Of a stretch of 64,000 nt of DNA, positions 11,606-21,299 are shown in pieces. The notes under the pieces are model-generated. The model searched no databases. It saw only the letters and a list, made by a program, of their open reading frames with translations, and was not told the DNA's origin. The position numbers and the translations under genes are program-made. The number at the start of each line of letters is the position of its first letter. The stretch's first letter is position 1. This DNA comes from CAWAHD01 sp963781785 (GTDB lineage Bacteria > Planctomycetota > Planctomycetia > Isosphaerales > Isosphaeraceae): assembly GCA_963781785.1 (NCBI GenBank), contig CAWAHD010000002.1:1922001-1986000 (forward strand), written 5' to 3'.

Positions 11606-11842
11606 TTGCCACTCTACGAGTATTTCTGCAAGCCTTGCGACCATACCTTCGAAACCTTGGTCCGAAGCACGGCAGATCGGCCGAGTTGCCCACAGTGCGG
11701 CAATCTTGAGGTCAGCAAGCAGTTCAGCGTGCCGGCTGCGGCGCAGACGGGGCGCGGGCGAGGCGGCGACCTGCCGATCGCCGCCGGGGGCGGTTGCGGC
11801 CGGCCACAGTGCGGTGCCGGGCGGTGTGCGGGACTCGATTAG
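11606..11842 (+). CDS. FmdB-family zinc ribbon protein
   Basis: 78 residues starting at TTG with an AAGGGAG ribosome site about ten bases upstream; the start is set by homology because family members begin MPLYEY. Two CxxC pairs (CKPC and CPQC) form the zinc ribbon, and the tail is Gly/Cys-rich. The family is linked to regulation or rRNA/protein assembly roles but its biochemical activity is not established. The upstream in-frame extension runs across the palindromic repeat and is not likely to be coding. Confidence 0.85.
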   Translation: MPLYEYFCKPCDHTFETLVRSTADRPSCPQCGNLEVSKQFSVPAAAQTGRGRGGDLPIAAGGGCGRPQCGAGRCAGLD

Positions 11843-12800
11843 ACCAGACATCGACCGAATCGGGACCCACTCGGTGTGCCTGCACGATGGCAGTTTTAGC
11901 GCGCGCACTGCGCACTCGCGATTTTGACCCCCAGGCAAATCTCAGGCTAGCCCGATCCCAAGTTATTCTAACGACATACGGCGAACGATAATCGACTCGT
12001 GGGGCGTTCTCGAAGTGGCAGAAATGTGGCATAAAGTGGCATGTTCCCTCGATGTTTTCCCGCCAGTTCACTTGTGGTTCAGTCGACCGCCTGTGCACCC
12101 TGCGCGCACCGCCGATCGTGCGCTGCCTGTCCTCTCCGTCGAACTTATTGGCAATGACGTGATGCACCCCAGCATGAATTTGTCTCAGCCATAGATCTCA
12201 CGGCGGCTCCATAGATCTCACGGCGGCTCCATAGATCTCATAGATCTCACGGTACACGAGAGTGAGATCTATGAGATCTATGGGCGCGAGCGACTCTTGA
12301 GCGCTGGAATAACGTGCGCGGTCCAAAAATGCCGTCCAATCGCCAAGGCCGGGAGAACGCGCGCAGCCCAACCTTCGGGCGGTCCACAATTCTGCGCTCG
12401 CACTACCTGTCGTTCTCATTGGCCAGATAGGGAGCCTGTATCTGGCCTGTTCGTGGGCATGAACGAGTTTTGACCATGCCTGGGATGATAGCGCGCTGGA
12501 CTTATTCCGATAACCGTCTCGACGGACGCGGCATTACGGCGGGCTCGGCCCGCGGCAGCGCTTCTCGTGGTATCATCAGTCGCTGCTCGGTTGGGTTCGG
12601 GTTCGTTGCGGAGTCGGGTAGCATGCGTCCCGAAAACCGGCGCTGCTGCCGTCCGCGGCCGCATGTAGGCTTTCCAGCGTTCAACGACTCACGGATAGCC
12701 CCCGGTGGGTGAGCTCAGTCGTTCGCCCGCCTGGTGCGAGCCGCTCTTCTTCACATGGCATCAGTTCCGTTATGCTGGAGAGGAAGGTACGGGCGGACTG
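11843..12800. other. Gene-poor region of about 960 bases
   Basis: No reading frame here looks like a known protein on either strand. It contains the tandem repeat and hairpin at 12191-12283. The last ~90 bases should hold the start signals of the BrnT gene. It may be decayed sequence, but nothing recognisable remains. Confidence 0.5.
12191..12283. repeat. Tandem 20-mer plus a 22-bp perfect hairpin
   Basis: ATAGATCTCACGGCGGCTCC occurs twice in tandem (12191-12230). Next, ATAGATCTCATAGATCTCAC (12231-12250) is matched exactly by its reverse complement at 12262-12281 across an 11-base loop; flanking CC/GG extend the stem to 22 pairs. The sequence is lower in GC than its surroundings and is not coding. 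Confidence 0.9.
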
Positions 12801-13082
12801 ATGGACTTCGAGTGGGACGAAACCAAAGCCGAGTCGAACGAGCGGAAACATGGCGTCAACTTCAGAGAAGCCATGACGGTGTTCGCCGATCCGCTTTCGA
12901 TCACCGGCGACGACCCCGGGCATAATGACGATGAGGACCGCTTCCTGACCATGGGTATGTCGGTAAGCGGGCGCCTGCTGGTCCTCTCGCACACAGATCG
13001 TGGCGATGTGGTCCGCATCATCAGTGCCCGGAAGGCGACACGACGGGAGCGAAAGGACTACGAGGATGGCAACTTCCCCTGA
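12801..13082 (+). CDS. BrnT family type II toxin
   Basis: 93 residues from the ATG at 12801, which opens with the family signature FEWDETKAESNERKHGV; the upstream extension in the same frame is not conserved in BrnT. The later RIISARKATRRERKDYE matches the RNase-fold C-terminus of BrnT toxins, ribosome-independent RNases held in check by a DNA-binding antitoxin. The next gene overlaps it by 17 bases and is the expected antitoxin position. Confidence 0.88.
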   Translation: MDFEWDETKAESNERKHGVNFREAMTVFADPLSITGDDPGHNDDEDRFLTMGMSVSGRLLVLSHTDRGDVVRIISARKATRRERKDYEDGNFP

Positions 13083-13302
13083 CGATCTCGAGCCGACCGA
13101 CGATCTCCAACCCGAATACGACTTCCGTTCGCTGCGCGGCGTCGTCCGCGGGAAGTACGCCGAGCGCTACCGGGAGCGACTGCGGGTGGTTCGGCTCGCG
13201 GCGGATGTCTCGGCCGCATTCGCAGATGAGGCCGCGGTCAACTCCGCACTGCGCGAATACCTGAGCTGGCGACACGGGCAACCGACCGGTGATCCGGCCT
13301 GA
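13066..13302 (+). CDS. Putative antitoxin partner of BrnT
   Basis: 78 residues. The start codon lies inside the end of brnT, giving a 17-base overlap typical of toxin-antitoxin pairs. The sequence contains YDFRSLRGVVRGKYAERYR and a C-terminal VNSALREYL resembling the ribbon-helix-helix end of short antitoxins. It does not look like classical BrnA, so the label rests on position plus the FRSLRGxVRGKYA motif seen in many antitoxins. Confidence 0.75.
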   Translation: MATSPDDLEPTDDLQPEYDFRSLRGVVRGKYAERYRERLRVVRLAADVSAAFADEAAVNSALREYLSWRHGQPTGDPA

Positions 13303-13471
13303 CGTCTTAGTGCGGCGAACCCGACGCGCAGCGTTCGTTTCTGGTGTCTTCGGACGCTCAGTTCAGCGCGTGGGTCTGTTCCGCTTTGGCATCGCGAATG
13401 CGCTTGATGACCGCCCGGAATCAAGAACCGTTGGTGAGCTGATCGTCAGCCGGCGAAGGGTCGAGCGTGCC

Positions 13472-13777
13472 ATGGCCACGACACTGTACCTCGTCTTCCG
13501 CAATCCCGGCCCATCGTGGGTGCAAGGCCTGACGAGCCGTCAGCAGCCTCTCTGGGACGAGCATGCGGTTTTCATGGATCGCCTGTTCGAACAAGGACGG
13601 ATCGTCCTGGGTGGTCCCTACGCAGACAACAGTCGCGTCTTGCTGGTCGTTGAGGCTCGCGATGCGGTCGAGGCATCCGAGTTGTTTCGTGACGATCCCT
13701 GGACCAAGAGCAGCATTCTCGTGGATTCCGAGGCGATCGAATGGACCGTGTTTCTGGACTCCCCGCGAAGACGTTAA
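13472..13777 (+). CDS. YCII-related domain protein
   Basis: 101 residues. The YCII fold is suggested by the spacing of a conserved His (DEHAVFMDRLFEQG), the GGPY turn and the DDPW motif. Such proteins are small dimeric enzymes or binding proteins of mostly unknown activity. The ATG at 13472 is chosen because the upstream in-frame stretch has no YCII similarity. It is not clearly in an operon with its neighbours. Confidence 0.8.
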   Translation: MATTLYLVFRNPGPSWVQGLTSRQQPLWDEHAVFMDRLFEQGRIVLGGPYADNSRVLLVVEARDAVEASELFRDDPWTKSSILVDSEAIEWTVFLDSPRRR

Positions 13778-14009
13778 GAGTTCAAGAACCGTCACGCATC
13801 CAGGATAGGCAATGTCTGCTGTCGCCGTCTGCGCGCGATTCCTTCGCCGTAGCCCCATTGAAGCGGATTGGGTACCATATCAGTAGCTAAAAACAAACTG
13901 TTTTCGCGGCATCACCGCCGTGGCCCCCTTGACACGACGGTTACGACGCGCACTTCGCGGTTGTCTTCCAACTTTTCCACGGTCGATGGTCCGTAGCCTC
14001 GGGGGTGTC

Positions 14010-14219
14010 GTGAAGTCCTTCACGATTGTAGTCGAGCACTGCCCCGAAACCCGACTGTGCATCGGGTATGTGCCAGGCTTTCCGGGCGCTCATTCCCAGG
14101 GCGACACCCTGCACGACTTACGCGAGGATATCCGAGAGGTGATCGCGATGCTCCTTGAGGATGGCGAGCCCGAGTTGCAGTCGCAGTTCATCGGCACACA
14201 AACGGTGGAAGTGGGCTGA
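14010..14219 (+). CDS. HicB-like antitoxin
   Basis: About 69 residues from a GTG at 14010 (an ATG at 13986 is possible). HicB features are seen: FTIVVEHCPETRLCIGYVPG, then AHSQGDTLHDLREDIREVI. HicB proteins neutralise HicA RNases. No complete hicA is visible; an ATG three bases downstream (14222) begins MSRPPVLNLARI, which could be the first residues of one, but the frame soon overlaps the converging Hint gene. It is probably an orphan or half of a broken pair. Confidence 0.72.
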   Translation: MKSFTIVVEHCPETRLCIGYVPGFPGAHSQGDTLHDLREDIREVIAMLLEDGEPELQSQFIGTQTVEVG

Positions 14220-14274
14220 CCATGTCCAGGCCGCCGGTCCTGAATCTTGCAAGGATTGCGGAGGGAGCGAGCGA

Positions 14275-16363
14275 TCACTCGGAGCGAGTGACCGTCATTG
14301 CGATGTCAGGTTCGGCATCGAAGGCGTCCGTGACAGGCTGGACCAAGCTGTTGTCATGGACCAGCACTCTACGATGGCCGACGAAGAAGCTCTGCCCTGC
14401 AGCGACCTCCAGGTTGAAAACCGGCTGGACCAATTCGGTCTTCACTGAAACAACGCGGATTCGGCCATCAAGGGCGCGGAGCGCATCTCCGGATTGAAGG
14501 CTGCGCACCATCACCCAGCCTTGACCAGACCTCCAGAACCGGTGAATCCCGGTCGCGACGATGGACTCTGTTCCGCACTCGACACGTACTGTCGGCGCTG
14601 GTGGGTTATGGTGAATTGAAAGCACCGGCTGGTAGCTCAACTCGCCGGTTCCCGTGTCCTGGGTCAGAACTTGGTCGCCGACAGCCACCGACTCGATCGC
14701 GCGGGCCGATCATTGTACACACGGGCGTCCCGGCTCCGAAGCAACTTCCCGGGAGGGGGAAATAACCGATCACGGGATCGAAATAATATTGACCTACCGG
14801 CTGAGGTTGATAGGCGAGGGGTACCTCCTCGACGACCGTCGGCTTGACTGAGGCAGGAGTTGACGCGTAGAGGAACCCGCGCTCCTCGGACCACCACTTG
14901 GCCCAGTCGGTCCGTGTCCGTTGATGCTCGCTGGCAACGACGGCCCACAGGAGCCGAAGGATGGGCTCGTCAGCGCGGCGGAGGTCGGCATTGTGCCGCT
15001 CGAGGAACCTCACATCATCGAGCAGTTGCTGTTGCGCGCACAAGGCGGCCTCCCGGATCTCCGTGAAGATTCGGCCAATCGGGATCTGAACCTGTGTCGC
15101 TCCCGAACCAGTCGTGCGGGTGAGGGGTGGCGAGTCGAGCCGAGGGTTTGAAAGAGCCAAAAGTTGCAGCCCGGAATTTCTGCCTGCGGCGGTGGCGAGA
15201 AATTGTGGGACTCTCTCGCGATATTTATTGCCAAGTTCCATGAGGGTGCTCACGGTCGCCAAGTCGCCGAGGACGCCGCCGTATGCGCCTGTTGTGACCC
15301 AGAGGACAGGGACGCCCTCGGCGTCCATTTCCCAGGCTGAGCCGGGGGTGATCGCCACGTCGGGCAGTGGGGGTGGCGAATAAATCCGTCCCTCGTTGAA
15401 CCGCTCGCCCTCGATCAACAGTGATCCGGGCAAACCGGGTCCCCGAACGGGCCGGACCTGATAGCGGATAGGGTCATGCAAGAGGGCGATCAAGGGAGCG
15501 ACAAAGTCGCGAGGGTCGCGCCGCACCAGCGTTTCGATGGCGCGGCGACGGACCTCGGGCGATGGCGATGAGACCGCTAGCGCGGCCAAAGCACGCGAAG
15601 AGGTCGCCGCGTTCATTTGGCCGAGCAATTGGACGGCGACGAGTTGGTGCGATGGGGCCGCCGCGCCGAACACGGCGACGACTGAAGGTACGGCCCGGGG
15701 ATCAGTCGCTCCGACGAGGAACTGTTCGGCGGCCGAACGTCTTCGCTTGTCGTCCAACCACCGCTTCCACTGTTCGAGGCGGGTTTTCCAGCGGCGATTT
15801 GCCGCCCGCTGCGCCGCGGCTTCGGCTTTCTCAGCCATGATCTCCGCATCAGTCATCCAACGGCCAGCGTGCCTCCTGAAACCGAGGCGCGCCCACGCGG
15901 CCTCCCGGCCCGGATCGAGCCGTGTCACCGCCGTGAGGTGCGCCCGGGCCTCGCCCAGCAGCCCTTTCTGCTCGCACCATAGCGCCAGCCGCCACTGTGC
16001 ATCGGGGGTGTTCGGCGTCCTGGTGCGCCGATCGCAGTATTCCACCCGCACCGCCTCGCCGTGGACACGATCGGCGACAGCCTCCGGCGTCCGCCACCGG
16101 CCAAAATCGGCAACCATTCCCATCAGACCGCGCGCCTTTGGGTTGTTGGGATCGATTAACACGGCGATCGCCAGATGCTTTACACGCTCGGCATTGAGGC
16201 CGTGTGCGTCGCACCAAAGGGCCAGGCGCACATGAGCCTGGGCATCGTGCCCGGCCCGGCCGCGGGCCTCATGGTACGTTTTCAGGTCGGACGAAGGCGC
16301 CTCGGAAAGGTCTGCCGGAGGAACGGCGACAAATGCCGAGCATAAGACCAGTGCCAAGATCAT
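14275..16363 (-). CDS. Secreted repeat protein with C-terminal Hint (intein-like) domain, frame break
   Basis: A signal peptide (MILALVLCSAFVAVPP) is followed by TPR-like helical pairs with repeated RLALWC motifs (about residues 45-170), then a HEAT-like region (about 215-300). A linker with YYFDPVIGYFPLP leads into a Hint domain. The Hint domain starts at the Cys of CFGAGTPV, has the block-B motif TGIHRFWR, and ends near FVGHRRVLVHDN, followed by about 24 residues. The frame breaks at about 14698-14704, where one missing base joins MIGPR to AIESVAVGDQVLT. Hint domains cleave or splice their own polypeptide. It is the last gene of a leftward run of secreted proteins. Confidence 0.82.
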
Positions 16364-16439
16364 GGCAAAAACTCCGGGGTGGAGTCGTCTTCCAGCGGAC
16401 TGCCGTCAAAGCCCGTGTGGGACTTGAGGCTCCAGCAAC

Positions 16440-17515
16440 TCAATAGGCGTCGGAACTGATAATCTCACCCCCCGAGCGCGACGCGAGAGCTTGCCAAACT
16501 CCCAGGGGCGGGACGTTTTCCCACCAGCCGCCGACATTGCGCGTGATACCAACAGGAAGGCCGCTGATCGGATCATAGGGCCAGGTCTCGATCGTTTCCT
16601 TGATGAAACGTACCGAACCATCGCCCATTAGAACGTTGAGACCACCCGGATGCAAACTCGACGCAGAAGCGACTTGGGCATGCACCGCGCCTACTGACAC
16701 TCTCTTGAACGAGTTTGGCGGGTAGAACGTGGTCAGGAGCGTGTCGCCCCAGTTGGCCATGAAATACCAGCCATAGCGTGTGAAGTAAACCGGGTCGACG
16801 TCGTTGAGGGACTTAAACGTGGTCGTTGACTTCTCGGCCGCGACTATCGTGTTGCTCAAGCCGTCGGTAATCGACGCCAAAGAATACGGAGACCGATCGT
16901 TGAAGCACCCGTTCGCCTGGGCGATCATCTGAGGGCGGGGTCCCTGACAGTAATTCCACGGCACGAGATGAAACGACCCATAACAACACGAGTAACTGGT
17001 GAAGACCGCGTCCCAGCTTTCTCCGGCGCGGCCACCCCGAGACGAACCATCTGCTGAACATCGGTCAACCGGGGCACTCCCGACTCGGGGTCACTCGGAC
17101 AAGCCAAGCATCCCACGACGACGGTCTGAGCAGTCCTATTCTCGTACCCGAGTAAAATCAGACTGTGATTGATCGAATTATAAAGCGGCGATCGGTCCAG
17201 TTCCGGCAGGATCATTATCCACGCGCTCTCGTTCGGTCCGATCGATGTGCAGGGCGGATTGGACCCCGCGAACCGGGGGTCGAAAACCATGATCCTTCCC
17301 GGTGGGAGACTGCCGAACGCATCATGGTAATTAGCCAACGCCAAACCGATTTGCTTCAGATTGTTGGTACACTGTGCGCGATGCGCGGCCTCGCGCGCGG
17401 ACTGGACCGCGGGCAAGGAGAGACCGATCAAGATCGAGATAATCCCGCCAGTGACCAAGAGTTCGATCAGTGTATAACCAGATTGTGCACGATGTAGACG
17501 AGTGCGTTCGACCAT
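16440..17515 (-). CDS. DUF1559 pseudopilin-like protein, frame break
   Basis: The N-terminus from the ATG at 17515 has a type IV prepilin signal (SGYTLIELLVTGGIISILIG), followed by the conserved AVQSAREAAHRAQC helix. The C-terminus has the DUF1559 ending with HPGGLNVLMGDGSVRFI. The frame breaks at about 17025-17040; one base change joins VRLGVAA to AGESWDAVFTSYSCCYGS and on to PWNYCQGPRP. These proteins are abundant in planctomycetes, probably as processed surface or periplasmic fibres, but their function is unknown. It lies 68 bases after the preceding gene of the same run. Confidence 0.88.
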
Positions 17516-17583
17516 GACGCAAACACCTTTCATTGGCTGCGTTCCAAGCGCATTGAGAACTTGGGTTGATGGAACCGAGTTCA

Positions 17584-18608
17584 TCAACTTGTCCGCCGCC
17601 TTCCACGGAAGACGAAAAAAGTGCTGCACAAGAGCGCGACCAGGCCGATCGCGATGAACCAGAACGACGTCCTGTTGGACGGGGCGCCGGGGGGAAATCT
17701 GCGTCCGCAAGACCGAGCGCGGCCGGACTATAATCCGAAGCGGGCGTAGCTTCCCTCCGGAACCGAGAGAATTTCATAAGCGCGATCTGCTTATGTGTTG
17801 CGTGGTGGTCCTTGAGGTTGAGAGTTTGTTCCGTGGAGAGCGAAACCGATTCCGGGAGCGGGTAGCCCTCGCGCACCGGCGCGTACGTAACGGAACCTCG
17901 GTAGACTGCATTGAGCTCCTTATTGTTAGGCCTCAGTTCGAACTCTTCGAGGACCCATTTTCGCGCCGGGTCGAGCAGCCACCATCCGGTGAACCCTTGC
18001 CGAGGATCTCCCTTGGGCAGATAGCGGAATGCGACGCGCGTCAACTCCCGACCTTCGCGCGAAACACGTGATACCTCAGCTATTTCAAATTCTCTCATTT
18101 TAAGCAGATCGGGTATAAATCTCACACCCATCGACATGTACGCCCGGAAAAACTGATTCACGTCGTCCCTGAGGCTGTCCTCGTATCGGCTATCAGGACC
18201 ACCACGAGAGACCAGCGCGAAAAGTCCGTCCTTGGTGGGTCGCTTCGCGAGGAATGTGCGTTCTGAGTCGTTTAGATAGACAAACTCAACGTAATACGGC
18301 ACGGATTGATCCCCTCTTTTGATTTCCGTATCGATGATTTTGGTCAATCGCGTACGGCCACGAGAGGTTGAATAAACGAATCTCGAATCCCGGCTCCTTT
18401 CCAACTTACCGGGGCCGGAACCCTCTTTCGTTTCCTGAGTCTCCGTGAGGATCCCTTCCGCGGTCACCTCGTCGAAGCAGACACGCATCTGGTCAATCGC
18501 GGTTCTGTACGTTCGAAGAAAGTCGGTTGTTTCAGACGTCAGACCAAGGCGCGACATACCGACGTAGAAGAGAACCGCGGCCAAAAACAGCACTGGAATG
18601 CGACGCAT
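17584..18608 (-). CDS. Secreted protein of unknown function with C-terminal membrane anchor, frame break
   Basis: The start is the ATG at 18608, preceded by TTGAGG. A signal peptide (residues 1-25) is followed by a beta-rich body with FDEVTAEGILTETQE and RFVYSTSRGRTRL, somewhat like LolA-fold outer-membrane carriers (weak inference). Near the end, DYSPAALGL leads to a hydrophobic stretch. The frame breaks in the run of six C at about 17687-17692; adding one C gives a membrane helix WFIAIGLVALLCSTFFVF with a basic tail and a stop at 17584. The uncorrected frame instead runs on into the DUF1559 gene. Confidence 0.75.
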
Positions 18609-18789
18609 GACGAACCTCAAGGTTGGGACAGACACTCAGTGATCACCAGGCCCCGGTTTGGTGGATCGACGCACCTGACTGAACAATCCTGCTCGTTACC
18701 CAAATCATGGAACCAGCCAACGGGAATCTCAAGCCGGTAATCCTCGATCTCTGGCGCTCGTCGATTACGCCGGAACTCGATGAAATCTT

Positions 18790-19041
18790 TCACTGGCAGA
18801 CGTAGAGGAACCAAGGACCTAGAACGCACGCGCATTGGTTACAGGGCCATCCGGTCTGGCAAACGTTAAGGGGGAAGAGGCTCCAACAGGGAAGACGGAC
18901 GTCGGCCATGGCCATGCAGCTTGGATCGCAGAATCCAAACTGGTCCGCCTTCAGTGGCTTGGAAAATGTCATTGCAGCCAAGCTCATCGAAACGGCGAAG
19001 ATGGCAGCAAAAAGCGAAGATGCAGTGCGATGAAATGTCAT
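18790..19041 (-). CDS. Small Cys-rich secreted peptide
   Basis: 83 residues with an excellent ribosome site (GAGGGAGA) and a signal peptide of about 30 residues (SLFAAIFAVSMSLAAMTF). The mature part holds eight cysteines: CDPSC, PC, VC, PC, CAC and a final VC. This suggests disulfides or metal binding. The next gene would start 181 bases later. However, a second frame (end 18617) continues through VKDFIEFRRNRRAPEIE and two more cysteines and stops 8 bases before that gene, so one indel near 18790-18835 may hide a protein of about 140 residues. No family is recognised. Confidence 0.7.
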   Translation of the reverse strand: MTFHRTASSLFAAIFAVSMSLAAMTFSKPLKADQFGFCDPSCMAMADVRLPCWSLFPLNVCQTGWPCNQCACVLGPWFLYVCQ

Positions 19042-19146
19042 GATCTGTCTCCCTCTGCGAAATCGAGATTGTTCTTGCGACTTTAGTCAGAACACCGGCA
19101 CGACGCGAATCCGCCGTCAACTGCCTTTAGACGGCCGACAGGCTCT

Positions 19147-19614
19147 TCATTGCGGGATCTCGGGCCGTACCTCTCCCACAATATGGAAAATCAACTCCGG
19201 TTGACTCCGAATATTAGTCATCAGGCGCACCGAGGATCGATAATCAGACTTGAGCGCAACTGCAGGAGCAGCAACTTGGAACGCCAGCGTTTTCCGCTCC
19301 CCTGGTGCGATGCTCACCGGCAACGAGTCGGTGACGACACAGGTGCAATCACTGCGGCTTCCAACGATCCTCGAATCTGTACCCGAGTGATTTGTCAGGC
19401 TCAAAAAAACCACAAGCCTCTGCTTAGCGGTTGCGGTACCAAACGATATTGTATCTCGATCAAGAGCGATCGTTTGACCTCGGAGCGCGCCGATGGCGAC
19501 TGTAATTGAGCCGTAACACGTCAAGGCGAGGCCTGCCAGAACCAGCAGGATCGCGGTCGTAAGGACTGCGGTCGTCAGAATAAAGGGCCCATATTTGGAG
19601 AATACTTTGCTCAT
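19147..19614 (-). CDS. DUF1573 domain protein (second of two)
   Basis: 155 residues. An N-terminal membrane segment (about residues 12-40) is followed by an Ig-like DUF1573 fold: ISFGTATAKQRLVVFLSLTN, a Cys pair in SDCTCVV, and SIAPGERKTLAFQV. DUF1573 proteins are exported or membrane-tethered and of unknown function; the Cys region is typical. It starts 6 bases after the end of the first DUF1573 gene, so the two are co-transcribed. Confidence 0.82.
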   Translation of the reverse strand: MSKVFSKYGPFILTTAVLTTAILLVLAGLALTCYGSITVAIGALRGQTIALDRDTISFGTATAKQRLVVFLSLTNHSGTDSRIVGSRSDCTCVVTDSLPVSIAPGERKTLAFQVAAPAVALKSDYRSSVRLMTNIRSQPELIFHIVGEVRPEIPQ

Positions 19615-19620
19615 TTGGAA

Positions 19621-20121
19621 CTATTCCACGTTTTTCAGGATCGGAGATCGTACGTCAACATCGACCCGTTCTCGAAAGACCGGCAAGTCGGCGTTCCCGA
19701 TGCCAGTCAGCCCGATCGACAATTGACCCACAAATTCAGGCTCGTCTTTTGGGTCAAATACGACGGTCAACTCGGCGGTGTCGCATGGCTGAATTGCAAT
19801 GGGGAGTTGAAACACTGAGACGTATGAACAGCTAGTCTCGACTCGCTCGACGTCTATTTTGTGGGAGGTTGGATTATGGATTGTGACGGTTCGCCGAGCG
19901 GATTGTCCTGACTCCAGAACCCCGAGTGAGAGAGAATCGGGCCTGACCTCAAGTGGCAGCGCTGGCACCCCGAGCACTGCGGAGTGCTCAGGAGGTTGAG
20001 TGGGTGCGCCAACTGAAAGAGGCCACGGTCTGGAGAGCACCGAAGCAACCAACACGACAGACGATGCACCAAGCAGGAGGTGCAGCCTAGAGCAGAGGTG
20101 ACCTCGGCGGCCACAGTGCAT
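19621..20121 (-). CDS. DUF1573 domain protein (first of two)
   Basis: 166 residues with a hydrophobic N-terminal segment (about 13-32), then the DUF1573 pattern: SLSLGVLESGQSARRTVTI, the Cys-containing VETSCSYVSV, and CDTAELTVVFDPKDEPEF. It is the first gene of the leftward run 20121-14275. The promoter is expected in the AT-richer stretch upstream (20122-20235). Confidence 0.82.
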   Translation of the reverse strand: MHCGRRGHLCSRLHLLLGASSVVLVASVLSRPWPLSVGAPTQPPEHSAVLGVPALPLEVRPDSLSLGVLESGQSARRTVTIHNPTSHKIDVERVETSCSYVSVFQLPIAIQPCDTAELTVVFDPKDEPEFVGQLSIGLTGIGNADLPVFRERVDVDVRSPILKNVE

Positions 20122-20636
20122 CGATTAATCCCGGTGTGGGAGATTACATTCACTCATTATCGTGTCAATAGTCAAGCATACTCTCGCGCCGCTGAATTGT
20201 AATGAACGTCACAGACACCCGCAATAGCAATATTTAGACAAATTTGTTTGGTTCCGTGTCTGGCATGCGGGAGGGGATTAGCAAACAAAGGGCTCGCCGC
20301 TTCAACAGAGTTGCCGCGGGATCAGTGGATGAAGGCGCGAGACCAGGCGACGAAGGCAGATCCAGCTCGGCGATCCGGTTGCCCGCAGGGCAACCGCTAA
20401 CATTCGTGCCGATGCTCAAGCGGCGCCGGGTGCTATTCCGCCATTGTGCTCGCCGGCCGCAGCGCCCGGCGTCAGGTGGCTGCAGGATTCTGGCTGAGCC
20501 GGCTCGCCGCGAAAGTGAATCTCAAAGCAACAGTTCCTGGAGCGGATCGCCAAGTGCGATGCGAACCAGGTTCGCGGGAGGGCTCGGTCGCTTCACGACA
20601 ACGATGTCCCGCGGCATGGAGTACTCAGACGTCCGC
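20122..20636. other. Intergenic region, probable promoter of the secreted-protein run
   Basis: No gene is supported. The first ~110 bases are unusually AT-rich (TCATTATCGTGTCAATAGTC, then GCAATATTTAGACAAATTTG), as expected for the promoter of the leftward operon. The rest is GC-rich and has only shadow frames. It also lies downstream of the dioxygenase gene. Confidence 0.5.
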
Positions 20637-21299
20637 TCACGCCTCGGGCGTGAAGCCCAGGACGACGTCGAACCGGGCGGCCAGCTCGCCGATCTTGGAA
20701 TCGGGGATCGGCGTGAAATCGATCGTGACGGACTCGCGTGCTTTCTTGTCGCGGATACTGCGGTAGATCCCGTCTTTTTCGTTTTGGGGCTCGCCCTTCA
20801 CGTAACACTGGGTGGTGAGCAGCTCCTTGCGCCCGCGGCGAATCTTGAAATGGATGTGCCGCGTCCGGCCCGTGTAAGGGACGGGTTTGATCGTGCGGAA
20901 GGAGTACTCGCCATTGGACGCAGTCAGGAACCGGCCGAAGCCCTGGAAATGTTCGTCGTGATCGCGACGATGCGGGTCCTTGGTGTGAATGTATGCGCCA
21001 TGGTTGTCAACTTGCCAGATTTCCACGAGCGCATTGCGGATGGGATCGCCCTTGGCGTCGAGAATGCGGCCGGTCAGGTACGTCACCTCGCCGACGGCCG
21101 GCGTGATCGTGTCGTTGATGATCAGCAAATCGTTGTCGGTGTCGAGCGGCAGCTTGTCGGGGTAGAACGGTCCCTCGGTCTGCCTGGGCGTGCGCACCAG
21201 TTCATCGGCAAACACGCCGCGCGTGGCCAGAGCGGCCGCCCCCAAGGTCAACGTGCCCAGAAAAGCGCGGCGATTGCCGCTAGCAATGATGTGCCCCAT
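20637..21299 (-). CDS. Intradiol ring-cleavage dioxygenase-like protein
   Basis: 220 residues from the ATG at 21299 (GAGGGG ribosome site). The twin-arginine-type signal RRAFLGTLTLGAAALA indicates export with a bound cofactor. The body matches protocatechuate/catechol dioxygenases: TEGPFYPDKL, GRILDAKGDPIRNALVEIWQ with the first metal Tyr in HGAYIH, and later VPYTGRTRHIHFKI carrying the Tyr and the two His ligands of iron. Exported forms are common in planctomycetes and their substrate is unknown. The gene stands alone. Confidence 0.88.
   Translation of the reverse strand: MGHIIASGNRRAFLGTLTLGAAALATRGVFADELVRTPRQTEGPFYPDKLPLDTDNDLLIINDTITPAVGEVTYLTGRILDAKGDPIRNALVEIWQVDNHGAYIHTKDPHRRDHDEHFQGFGRFLTASNGEYSFRTIKPVPYTGRTRHIHFKIRRGRKELLTTQCYVKGEPQNEKDGIYRSIRDKKARESVTIDFTPIPDSKIGELAARFDVVLGFTPEA

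Noticed and set aside
14275..14720. Classical polymorphic toxin
   Set aside because: The Hint domain is followed by only about 24 residues and no immunity gene; there is no toxin domain.
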